Origin: JAGQUL01 sp039811765
GTDB lineage: Bacteria > Actinomycetota > Thermoleophilia > Gaiellales > SKUG01
NCBI GenBank assembly: GCA_039811765.1
Contig: JBDHZF010000026.1
Coordinates: 1-26,124 of the forward strand
DNA: 26,124 nt
Direction of reading: 5' to 3'
Position numbers and translations under genes: made by a program. Shown one piece after another: positions 1-6,635 of the stretch. Position 1 is the stretch's first letter, and each line of letters starts with the position of its first letter. The notes beneath the pieces were generated by a model. The model was given only the letters and a program-made list of their open reading frames with translations. It ran no database searches and was not told where the DNA came from.

Positions 1-179
1 GAGCTGCTTGGCCCATGAAGCTCGGTGCGTCGGTTTCGGGAACGTCCACACGCTGGCCCCTGCGGACTACCCGCAATAACCGCGCCGTTTCAGGGAATTT
101 CACTCGATTGTTCCGCCTGCTTTCGAACCGTTCGCGCACCGCCGCGGCACGCGTCGTTGCAATCGCGTTCGCTCGCACA

Positions 180-242
180 GGAGCGATGAAGGCGCGTGAT
201 TTCGCGCCGATGACTGTCATGTAAGCGGGTTGTGAACGCTCC
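180..242 (+). promoter_or_regulatory. Structured leader upstream of the TasA-like cluster
   Basis: Seen directly: GGAGCG (180-185) is complementary to CGCTCC (237-242). Inside this pair lie a perfect 6-bp inverted repeat, GGCGCG/CGCGCC (191-196 and 203-208, 6-nt loop), and an 11-bp palindrome, ATGACTGTCAT (210-220). The element ends about 11 nt before the first gene's GTG. It could be a folded 5' leader, or the palindrome could be an operator. I recognise no known riboswitch class. The rest of 1-253 shows no convincing promoter or gene; a 69-codon open frame at 15-224 looks spurious. Confidence 0.3.
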
Positions 243-253
243 GGGGGGAATGC

Positions 254-892
254 GTGAAGGGTGACGCGAAGAATTCGAAGATGGCGAAGCGATCGCGCAC
301 GCGCCGATTCGGTCGCGGCGCGCGCGGCCTGCTGAGCGTGCTCGTGCTTGGAGCGATCGGCAGCATGGCGGTGTTCACCACGCAGGCGACGTTCACCGAC
401 CAAGTGACGATGGCGCAAGTGAGCGTGACGGGCGGCACGCTCGACCTCACCGCGAACTCCGGCAACGGACCGCTCCAGGCGTGGAGCGTGTCGATGGTCA
501 CGACGGGCATGTATCCCGGCCAAGAGCAGTCGGGCACGGTCGCGATCAAGAACAACGGCAACCTGCCGTTCTCGATCACCGTCTCCACGACGGGCACGGA
601 CGCCAATTCATGCTTCTCGTACTTCTTCCGCGAGACCGCGGCGACCGGAGCAACCAAGGCGGCGAGCTGGCCGGTGACCATCGCCGGCATGGGCACCGCG
701 GCCGGCGCTGACGGCACGACCGCGGCGATGGCCACGGCGGTCACCAACCAGACGCTGGCCGACAACGGCGCGGACACCGTGTGGGAGATCGACGACGTGA
801 AGACCTACACGCTCACGGTGCGCATGAAGCAGGCGTGCACCACCAACGCGGCAGCCGGCACCATGAACTTCACCTTCAACGCAACGCAGTGA
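254..892 (+). CDS. TasA/CalY-like SipW-dependent secreted fibre protein (type A, copy 1)
   Basis: A 212-aa predicted secreted protein of the TasA/camelysin type. An Arg/Lys-rich N-terminus (residues 2-23) precedes a hydrophobic stretch (about 24-42) and the processing region TTQATFTDQ, where cleavage is expected near Ala45. The mature part begins with TFTDQVTMAQVSVTGGTLDL, like the TasA segment ending in GTLDL. It ends in FTFNATQ, matching the FxATQ ending of TasA. The role is inferred from the family: a secreted beta-sandwich subunit that polymerises into extracellular fibres. The GTG start at 254 follows a GGGGGGAA run only 3 nt away; ATG at 281 is an alternative that would shorten the cytoplasmic tail. 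It is first in the cluster and near-duplicated by the next gene. It could instead be a camelysin-type M73 protein; I see no metalloprotease motif. Confidence 0.8.
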   Translation: MKGDAKNSKMAKRSRTRRFGRGARGLLSVLVLGAIGSMAVFTTQATFTDQVTMAQVSVTGGTLDLTANSGNGPLQAWSVSMVTTGMYPGQEQSGTVAIKNNGNLPFSITVSTTGTDANSCFSYFFRETAATGATKAASWPVTIAGMGTAAGADGTTAAMATAVTNQTLADNGADTVWEIDDVKTYTLTVRMKQACTTNAAAGTMNFTFNATQ

Positions 893-943
893 CAGACACC
901 AGCACGGCATCGACGCCACCACCAACACCAACGCCACCCAGTC

Positions 944-948
944 AGGAG
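944..948 (+). promoter_or_regulatory. Ribosome binding site for TasA-like copy 2
   Basis: AGGAG lies 7 nt before the ATG at 956. The spacer between copies 1 and 2 (893-955) is otherwise a C/A-rich, apparently unstructured tract with no hairpin that I can see, consistent with co-transcription. Confidence 0.6.
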
Positions 949-955
949 CACGACC

Positions 956-1564
956 ATGAAATTCTCCCCTCGATCGCGCGGCGGGCGCATCCTGCTCACG
1001 GCGATCACGCTCGGCGCGATCGGCGCCGCGGGCGTGCTCACCACGCAGGCCACGTTCACCGACCAGGTGACGATGGCGCAGATCAGCGTGACGGGCGGCA
1101 CGCTCGACGTGAAGGCCAACGGCGGCAACGGGCCGCTGCAGTCGTGGACCGGCACCATCAACACGACCGGCTGGAAACCCGGCGACGAGCAGTCGGCCAC
1201 CGTCGATGTCTCCAACGCTGGCACGCTGCCCATGGGGCTGACGGCATCGACCACCGGCTCCGACACACCCGGCTGCTTCGGCTATTACTTCCGCGAGACG
1301 TCGAACTCCTCGGGCGCGACGAAGAACTCGACGTTCCCTGGCCAAGTTGCTGGCATGGGCACCGCCGCCGGCGGTGACGGCACCGTGGCGGCGTTCGCCA
1401 CGGCCGTCACGAACGCGACCGTCTACGACGTCTCCACGACCGATTCACAGTGGGAGACCGACGACGTGAAGACCTTCACGCTGACGGTGCGCATGAAGAG
1501 CGCCTGCACCACGCAGGGGTCGACGGGCACGCTCAACTTCACGCTCAACGCGACGCAGGTCTGA
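956..1564 (+). CDS. TasA/CalY-like SipW-dependent secreted fibre protein (type A, copy 2)
   Basis: A 202-aa paralogue of the preceding gene. It has a basic N-terminus (RSRGGR), a hydrophobic segment (about residues 12-28), then TTQATFTDQVTMAQISVTGG with predicted cleavage after Ala32. The C-terminus is NFTLNATQV. The middle carries the same CFxYxFRET and AGMGTAAG landmarks as copy 1, so the two arose by tandem duplication. The ATG is supported by AGGAG 7 nt upstream. As in copy 1 there is a lone Cys in CFxYxFRET and another in the ACTT motif near the C-terminus, a possible disulphide in the mature domain. It lies 18 nt before a signal peptidase gene, the usual order being substrate beside its SipW. 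The fibre-subunit role is inferred from the TasA family; no enzyme motif is visible. Confidence 0.82.
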   Translation: MKFSPRSRGGRILLTAITLGAIGAAGVLTTQATFTDQVTMAQISVTGGTLDVKANGGNGPLQSWTGTINTTGWKPGDEQSATVDVSNAGTLPMGLTASTTGSDTPGCFGYYFRETSNSSGATKNSTFPGQVAGMGTAAGGDGTVAAFATAVTNATVYDVSTTDSQWETDDVKTFTLTVRMKSACTTQGSTGTLNFTLNATQV

Positions 1565-1582
1565 TCCAGCTGGTTCGAGCAC

Positions 1583-2263
1583 GTGACCCCGGCGACTGAC
1601 ACTCCCCCATCGACGCCACGCGGTGGCCGTCGCGCGCTTCGGCGCGTGGCGGCCACCGCGCTGCGCGGTTCGTGGTTGATCGCGCGGCTGGCCGTGGTGC
1701 TCGCCGCGATCGCGGTGGCCGTGGCGTGGAAGGGTTTCGGCTACGTGCCCGTGGCTGTGCAGACGGGGTCGATGACGCCGACATATCCGGTGCACACGCT
1801 GCTGTTCGTGCACGACGTGCCGATCGAATCGATTCGCACGGGAGACGTGATCTCGTTCGATCCGCCCGGTCCGGTTCCACGAACGACCCACCGCGTGGTG
1901 GAGCGCGAGAAGGTCGACGGCCGTTGGTACTTCGTGACGAAGGGAGACGCGAACCCGGCACCCGACGATTGGCGCACGCCCGAGAGCGGTCGCCCGACCG
2001 GCGACACCGTTCGCGATCGCGGGATCACCTACGCCAGCGACACCGCGCCTCGCACCGAACTCGGCATCCCGCAGCTGGGGCGCCTCGCGACGCTGTCGTC
2101 GGTGCCGCATCTGCGGCTCGCCCTACTCCTGCTCCCATTCCTCGTCGTGTCGTTCCAGCTGCTTGCGTGGATATGGGGACGCGAAGACGAATCGGACAAC
2201 GAACCCGAGGAATCCGAGCACGCGCCAGACGACGCGTCCAGACAGGAACGAGCGGCAGCGTGA
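1583..2263 (+). CDS. sipW: SipW-like (ER-type) signal peptidase I, first copy
   Basis: A 226-aa membrane serine protease of family S26, ER/SipW type. It should remove the N-terminal segment of the TasA-like proteins at the outer face of the membrane. TM1 is at about residues 32-50. The catalytic Ser63 is in TGSMTPT, and His103 in TTHRVVE replaces the Lys of ordinary bacterial LepB. Asp123 is in TKGDAN. TM2 (about 178-198) is followed by an acidic, charged cytoplasmic tail. Length and a Ser-His-Asp arrangement with two membrane spans fit SipW. The GTG start is weakly supported (no clear Shine-Dalgarno in the 18-nt gap), but the frame contains no better start before TM1. Its stop overlaps the next GTG start (GTGA), implying translational coupling. 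Confidence 0.85.
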   Translation: MTPATDTPPSTPRGGRRALRRVAATALRGSWLIARLAVVLAAIAVAVAWKGFGYVPVAVQTGSMTPTYPVHTLLFVHDVPIESIRTGDVISFDPPGPVPRTTHRVVEREKVDGRWYFVTKGDANPAPDDWRTPESGRPTGDTVRDRGITYASDTAPRTELGIPQLGRLATLSSVPHLRLALLLLPFLVVSFQLLAWIWGREDESDNEPEESEHAPDDASRQERAAA

Positions 2264-4110
2264 GCGAGCGACGGACATCCGTCGCGCTCGTCGCCGTCTT
2301 GGTTTCGATGCCGATCGTCGTGTTCGCGATCCTGCTCGTGCGTCGCCATCGCTCGCGCACGCACGAGGGCGCGGACGCACGCGAGTTGCAGCCCACCGTG
2401 CGGACGGCGACGACGACGATCGTTGTCCCTCGAACTCCTCGACGCGGTCGCCGCGTCCCCGGCGCAGCGTCGATGTCCGCGGCAGCGGTCTGTCTGAGCC
2501 TGCTCGCGCTGATGACGGTTCCCACCACGTGGGCCACGCTCAACGATCAGGTGACGATGGCGCAGGTGTCGCTCGCCGCCGGCAGCGTGAACGCGCCCAC
2601 CAACCCCGCGGTGGCCGACAACGGCGTCAATCCCCGCGTGTCGTGGACCGCGCCCGCAGCCGGACTCGCCCCGGACTCCTACGACATCTTTCGCACGACC
2701 ACCTCCGGCAGCTACGGTGGTTCGCCCCTCGACACGCCGACCGCATCGCCGTACGACGACGCCAGCGCCGCCCAGTGCACCCCGTACTACTACAAGGTTC
2801 GAAGTCGCCGGGTGAACCTGCTCAGCGCGTTCACGAGCGAGGTCGGACCGCTCAGCGTGGACCACACCAAGCCTGTGGTGGCGAGCGGCCACGTGTACTT
2901 CGACCCTGCGCCGAAGCCGAAGGTTGCCGACTACGTGAAAGTCACCGGCGGCACGATCGAAGTGTTCTCGAGCGTGTCCGACAATTGCTCGAGCGACGGC
3001 TCGGGAATCACGGTGACGCACACGCTCGGCGCGCCGATCTCGAACACGTCCACCGCTACGTTCGGCAGCTACACGCCGATAACCGGCGGGCCGACGTTCA
3101 ACTATCGCTCGACCTACGTGCTGACCAGCGGCAAGCTCGCCAACGGTGTGTCGGCGACCGTCACCGTGAACGCCACCGACGCCGCCGGCAACTCGATCTC
3201 CACGGCAGGCACGAGCGTGACCGGCGACGGCGTGGGTCCCACCGCGGCCAGCATCAGCGGCGAGATGGTGTCGGCATACACCAACTACTACGCCACCGCG
3301 CTCGGCTACGGCGAGGTGCCCTCCGACGGCACGGCAAAGGCGAGCGGCGCCTATGTGTATGGCACAGCGACCGATCCGAGCGGCATCTACTCGATGACCG
3401 CCAATCTCGCCGTTTCCGGTTACGTGCTGAAAACGGGCACCACCGCGCTGGCGCTGACCAATGGCTCGTACTCGCTCGACACGACCGGTTCGACCCAGAC
3501 ATGGTCCTGGCGCTCGGCGGCGACGGTACTCGACACCAATCTCGGCGACGGCACCCGCTACTTCACCATCACAGCCACAGACGCGCTTGGCAACTCCGCG
3601 ACCACGTCTTCCAACCAAGCTGTCGAGGTGGACGACACCGCGATCGCGGCGACCTCCAGCAGTTGCACGCACACCGGCAACAACGACAATTCCTTCGGTT
3701 CCGGCGATTTCACCGATTTCATCTTCGACGACACTGTCTGGCCGGACGCCATCGAGCCGGGCCTGCACGACACCCCGATCAGTGGAACTGCCGTCTTCAT
3801 CAACAGCGCGGGAAGCGACTACTTCAACCTGAACGGCGACTTGGGCCTGTCGCTGTTTCGTGGCACACGCCGAACCCAAGCATTGTCGATGGGCTCCACT
3901 GCTTGGGTCGGCGCGAACACCGACATGTCCGGCACGTCGCTCTCCACGTACGACCGGAAGACAATTCGGGTCTCGTGGGGTGCGCCTGCCGCCGCCATCA
4001 ACGCAACGACGACCCGAACCACGACCGCGTACTTCAGCTCGACGCTCCGCGACGCGGCGGGAAATTCGTCTGGCAACTTTTCGGAGGCATGCACGACCGC
4101 GGCTTGGTAA
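2260..4110 (+). CDS. Large secreted Fn3/Ig-like protein with TasA-type N-terminal motif (possible TapA-like minor subunit)
   Basis: A 616-aa protein. The chosen GTG overlaps the sipW stop (GTGA). The N-terminus is unusual: a first hydrophobic segment (about residues 7-27), an Arg-rich loop (28-70), then a second hydrophobic segment (about 72-90). The second segment ends in TTWATLNDQVTMAQVS, the same processing and mature-start motif as the small TasA-like proteins. Next comes an Fn3-like domain (about 112-195, with WTAP and YYYKV landmarks). Several Ig-like segments follow, carrying the TVNATDAAGNS / TITATDALGNS type of strand. Six of its seven cysteines are in the exported part. The ATG at 2473 (Met72) would give a protein with only the second segment, but I see no ribosome site there. 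Inference: a surface-exposed accessory or capping subunit sharing the N-terminal assembly strand. The domain calls are good; the role is not proven. Confidence 0.72.
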   Translation: MSERRTSVALVAVLVSMPIVVFAILLVRRHRSRTHEGADARELQPTVRTATTTIVVPRTPRRGRRVPGAASMSAAAVCLSLLALMTVPTTWATLNDQVTMAQVSLAAGSVNAPTNPAVADNGVNPRVSWTAPAAGLAPDSYDIFRTTTSGSYGGSPLDTPTASPYDDASAAQCTPYYYKVRSRRVNLLSAFTSEVGPLSVDHTKPVVASGHVYFDPAPKPKVADYVKVTGGTIEVFSSVSDNCSSDGSGITVTHTLGAPISNTSTATFGSYTPITGGPTFNYRSTYVLTSGKLANGVSATVTVNATDAAGNSISTAGTSVTGDGVGPTAASISGEMVSAYTNYYATALGYGEVPSDGTAKASGAYVYGTATDPSGIYSMTANLAVSGYVLKTGTTALALTNGSYSLDTTGSTQTWSWRSAATVLDTNLGDGTRYFTITATDALGNSATTSSNQAVEVDDTAIAATSSSCTHTGNNDNSFGSGDFTDFIFDDTVWPDAIEPGLHDTPISGTAVFINSAGSDYFNLNGDLGLSLFRGTRRTQALSMGSTAWVGANTDMSGTSLSTYDRKTIRVSWGAPAAAINATTTRTTTAYFSSTLRDAAGNSSGNFSEACTTAAW

Positions 4111-4124
4111 CGAACAACGAACGA

Positions 4125-4149
4125 ATTCCCGCGCGACGCGCGCAGGAAT
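4125..4149 (+). terminator. Strong intra-cluster hairpin (possible terminator/attenuator)
   Basis: ATTCC and GCGCG (4125-4135, separated by one C) pair with CGCGC and GGAAT (4139-4149, separated by one A) around an ACG loop. This gives ten base pairs with a single C/A mismatch, 14 nt after the preceding stop codon. No U-tract follows, so it may be a partial terminator, attenuator or mRNA-stabilising element between the two halves of the cluster. It would also bury the ribosome site of an alternative ATG at 4155, favouring the start at 4194. Confidence 0.45.
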
Positions 4150-4193
4150 GCCACATGAACCACGACAACGAACACCCGGGAGGGACACACGAC

Positions 4194-4811
4194 ATGAAGA
4201 CCGACAAGATGAACTCCGGCGGACTGAGCCGACGACTGCTGATGTCGCTCGGCATCCTCGGCGTGGCCGGCGCCGTGGCCGGCCTCGGCACGTGGGCGCA
4301 GTTCACCGACTCCACCTCCGCCAACCACTCGATCTCCACCGGCACCGTGGACGTAGAGCTCGGCTCGAGCGGAACCATCAACCGCTTCACGCAGGACGCC
4401 ACCGACGTCGCGGCGGGCGACACGATCACGCGGGCAGTCGACCTGAATCTCGACGGCTCGCTCGACCTCTCGAACGTCAGCCTGACCGTAGCGGGCGGCG
4501 TGGCGGGGCTCAACGACTCCACGAACGGCCTGAACCTGAAGGTCGAGGAGTGCTCCACCGCGTGGCCGGAGACCGGCACGAACCCATACACCTACGGCGC
4601 ATGCACGGGCACGCGCCAAGACGTGCTGGCGGACGGCGACATCCTCCAGTCGAACTCGACGCTCTCGCTCAGCTCGCTCTCGCACGGCACGCGGCACCTG
4701 CTGTTCACGTGGACGCTGCCTTCCGGTGCGGCACAACCCGCTCAGGGCGGTCTGACCGGCGCGTACACGTACACGTTCGCCGCGGCCCAGCGAGCGGGAA
4801 CCAACCGCTGA
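4194..4811 (+). CDS. TasA/CalY-like SipW-dependent secreted protein (type B, copy 1)
   Basis: A 205-aa protein. The hydrophobic segment (about residues 15-32) ends in GLGTWAQFTDSTS, very close to the TasA processing region (GTWAAFND), with predicted cleavage after Ala35. The mature part begins with a TGTVDVELG strand and continues through a PGD-like turn (AAGDTITRA). It ends with the landmarks WTLPSGAAQPAQGG and YTFAAAQ, the family C-terminus. Two Cys (ECST and GACTG) may form a disulphide. The start was chosen because GGGAGGG (4178-4184) sits 9 nt upstream; ATG at 4155 in the same frame is the alternative. It differs from the type A proteins in lacking DQVTMAQ and having DSTSANHSISTG instead. 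Inference: a second class of fibre or matrix subunit. Confidence 0.8.
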   Translation: MKTDKMNSGGLSRRLLMSLGILGVAGAVAGLGTWAQFTDSTSANHSISTGTVDVELGSSGTINRFTQDATDVAAGDTITRAVDLNLDGSLDLSNVSLTVAGGVAGLNDSTNGLNLKVEECSTAWPETGTNPYTYGACTGTRQDVLADGDILQSNSTLSLSSLSHGTRHLLFTWTLPSGAAQPAQGGLTGAYTYTFAAAQRAGTNR

Positions 4812-4824
4812 TCCAGGACGTTCG

Positions 4825-5448
4825 ATGACGTGGTTCACGACAGGCGCGCGAGGTCGTCTCGCGCTCTCCGCGGGGGTGGTGGCGTTGGCCGCCGCCCTCG
4901 CGGGCCTGTCGACGTGGGCCACGTTCACGGACTCCACGCAGGGCACGCACTCGATCGCCACCGGCACGGTGGACATCGACGTCGGCACGGCCGGCACCGC
5001 CGACAACCGCCTCGACGTGGCGGTCGGCGCGATGGCGCCGGGCGACTCGGCCGAGCGGGCGCTGACGCTGCACAACTCGTCCACGCTCGCGCTCTCGGGG
5101 ATCGCCGTCTCCACCAGCGCGTCGACCTCGTCGCTGCTGGACACGGACTCGACGAACGGTCTGCGCATGGCCATCGATCGCTGCTCGGTGGCTTGGACGG
5201 AAACGCCGCTCGCGAACGGCGGCTACTCGTATGCGTGCTCGGGCACGACGAGCACGGTACTCGCCGAGCGGGCGCTCGCGATGAGCGCGCAGCCCCTGAC
5301 GAACGTCGACCTCGCGCCAGGTGGCGGCATCGTGCGACTGCGCATTCGCACCAGATTGCCCACCAGCGCCGGCAACGCCTTCCAAGGTCTCGCCACCAGC
5401 TTCGACATGTCCTTCACCGCTACCCAGCGCAATGCGACGAACCGCTGA
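4825..5448 (+). CDS. TasA/CalY-like SipW-dependent secreted protein (type B, copy 2)
   Basis: A 207-aa paralogue of the gene 13 nt upstream. The hydrophobic segment (about residues 11-29) leads into LSTWATFTDSTQGTHSIATGTVDIDVG, with cleavage expected after Ala32. The core has MAPGDSAERALTLHNSS, equivalent to the TasA segment around its PGD turn. The end has LPTSAGNAFQG followed by MSFTATQRNATNR, almost the same tail as copy 1. A Cys pair (RCS and ACSG) is conserved with copy 1. CAGGA lies 6 nt before the ATG. Its last 17 nt overlap the start of the second signal peptidase gene. The role as secreted fibre/matrix subunit is inferred from family resemblance. Confidence 0.8.
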   Translation: MTWFTTGARGRLALSAGVVALAAALAGLSTWATFTDSTQGTHSIATGTVDIDVGTAGTADNRLDVAVGAMAPGDSAERALTLHNSSTLALSGIAVSTSASTSSLLDTDSTNGLRMAIDRCSVAWTETPLANGGYSYACSGTTSTVLAERALAMSAQPLTNVDLAPGGGIVRLRIRTRLPTSAGNAFQGLATSFDMSFTATQRNATNR

Positions 5449-5977
5449 CATCCTCGCCGGATCGACACGCCGCCTGCTCGTCGTTGCGAGCTGGCTCGCG
5501 CTGCTCGCCGCGGTGGCGGCGATCGCGCTCTTCGCGATCGGGCCCCGCAGCGGCCAGTACCGCACGCTCACGGTGCTCAGCGGCAGCATGCGCCCCACGT
5601 TCGATCCGGGCGACGTGATCGTCGTGCGCCCCGTGCCGCTCGAACAGCTGAAGGTTGGCGACGCGATCACGTACAACGTGCCCGTCGACGACCAGCATGT
5701 GGTGACGCATCGAATCGTCGAGATCACGCGCGACGGAAGCCCGAATCCCGTCGTCGTCACGAAGGGCGACGCCAACGACGCGCGCGACCCGTGGGAGGCC
5801 CGCCTGCAGGGCACGACCGCCTGGGTGTACGACCGACGCATCCCGAAGGCGGGGTATGCGTTGCGCACGTTGCGCGGGACGTGGGTGCAGCGGCTGTCGT
5901 ACGTCGCGATCGGCCTGTTCGCGCTCGTCGCGCTCTGGAAGGTGTGGGCGCCGCGCCGCGAGGAGGTGGAGACGTGA
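5432..5977 (+). CDS. sipW: SipW-like (ER-type) signal peptidase I, second copy
   Basis: A 181-aa S26-family peptidase. TM1 is at about residues 14-36. The catalytic Ser52 is in LSGSMRPTF, His93 in VTHRIVE is the general base typical of SipW/ER enzymes, and Asp113 is in TKGDAND. TM2 is at about 153-170, followed by a short charged tail. It is more compact than the first copy, lacking the long N-terminal and C-terminal tails. The ATG at 5432 lies within the end of the upstream TasA-like gene, so the two overlap by 17 nt; a longer frame reaching back to 5321 only reads through the neighbour. The stop overlaps the next start (GTGA). Sitting directly after the type B substrates, it probably processes them. 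Confidence 0.85.
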   Translation: MRRTADILAGSTRRLLVVASWLALLAAVAAIALFAIGPRSGQYRTLTVLSGSMRPTFDPGDVIVVRPVPLEQLKVGDAITYNVPVDDQHVVTHRIVEITRDGSPNPVVVTKGDANDARDPWEARLQGTTAWVYDRRIPKAGYALRTLRGTWVQRLSYVAIGLFALVALWKVWAPRREEVET

Positions 5978-6603
5978 TCGTCCTGCCCCGTTGGCTGCGC
6001 ATCGTGCAGGTGTCCATCGTCGCGCTGCTCGTGGGCGCGCTCGGCGTGGCCGCCGCGCAATCCGCGTCCTACTTTCGGGCCGCCAAGAAGAAGAAGCGTC
6101 CCTACGCCATCCAGGCGAGCGCGGGTCCGACCAAACCGGTGTTCGACGTGCGCAACGCCGCGCCGGGCGATTCGGGAACGAGCAAGGTCACGCTCACGAA
6201 CGTCGGCACGAAACCCGCGCGGGTGGAGGTGCGACGTCGCGTCACCGCGCAGTCCGAGCTCGACCCGTACCTGAGCATCAGTCTCTACGATGCCAAGACC
6301 CGCAACTGCATCTATCCGCGTCCGCCCAAGGCGAAGCCGATCAAGCGCAAGCACAAGGTGCTCAAACCCAAGCCGACCGGGCCATGCAAGACCCTTGCAT
6401 CGTGGAGCGGCCTGCCCGCGCGCTTCGACCTGCCGCCGATCAACAAGACGAGGTACGTGATTCGCGGCGCCAAGGCCAAGCAGTGGAAGCGTCGCGAAAA
6501 GCACGCCCTCGTGATGACCTGGAGCATCGCTGCGAGCGCGCCGAACGCGGCTGCGGGCAAGACGAGCTCGTTCACGCTCACGTGGCGCGTGCGCAAGCGG
6601 TGA
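5974..6603 (+). CDS. Basic TasA/CalY-like secreted protein (divergent, type C)
   Basis: A 209-aa protein with an uncleaved or signal-like hydrophobic segment (about residues 10-28), then AAAQSASYFRAAKKKKRPYA. It lacks the TWAxFTD motif of its neighbours. The core does resemble the family: FDVRNAAPGDSGTSKVTLTN matches the PGD turn region, and TWSIAASAPNAAAGKTSSFTLTWRV matches the C-terminal landmark of the type B proteins. Residues 113-137 are a Pro/Lys-rich insert flanked by Cys112 and Cys138. The protein is strongly basic overall. The GTG start overlaps the peptidase stop by 4 nt and is preceded by AGGAGG (5961-5966) at 7 nt, so it is well supported. Possibly it is an anchor or wall-binding member of the matrix; this is inference. 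Confidence 0.7.
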   Translation: MIVLPRWLRIVQVSIVALLVGALGVAAAQSASYFRAAKKKKRPYAIQASAGPTKPVFDVRNAAPGDSGTSKVTLTNVGTKPARVEVRRRVTAQSELDPYLSISLYDAKTRNCIYPRPPKAKPIKRKHKVLKPKPTGPCKTLASWSGLPARFDLPPINKTRYVIRGAKAKQWKRREKHALVMTWSIAASAPNAAAGKTSSFTLTWRVRKR

Positions 6604-6628
6604 CGCGTCGCGCGCGAGTCCGTAGGAT
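6600..6628 (+). promoter_or_regulatory. Promoter for the RNase D gene (leaderless type)
   Basis: GTGACG (6600-6605, -35-like) is separated by exactly 17 nt from TAGGAT (6623-6628, -10-like). Seven nt later comes GTG at 6636, so transcription would begin at or next to the start codon. The promoter overlaps the stop of the preceding gene, separating rnd from the TasA-like cluster. Confidence 0.5.
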
Positions 6629-6635
6629 GCCGAGC

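Noticed and set aside
105..130. Possible ECF-type promoter (GGGAATTTC ... GTTCCG)
   Set aside because: Spacing is too short and there is no second support; it looks more like a chance imperfect palindrome.
15..224. 69-codon plus-strand frame at the left edge
   Set aside because: No ribosome binding site, Arg/Ser/Thr-rich composition, no motif, and it overlaps the structured leader.
2029..4188. Long minus-strand frame opposite the Fn3/Ig gene
   Set aside because: Arg-rich low-complexity translation with no motif; the plus-strand frame has coherent domains and coupled starts.
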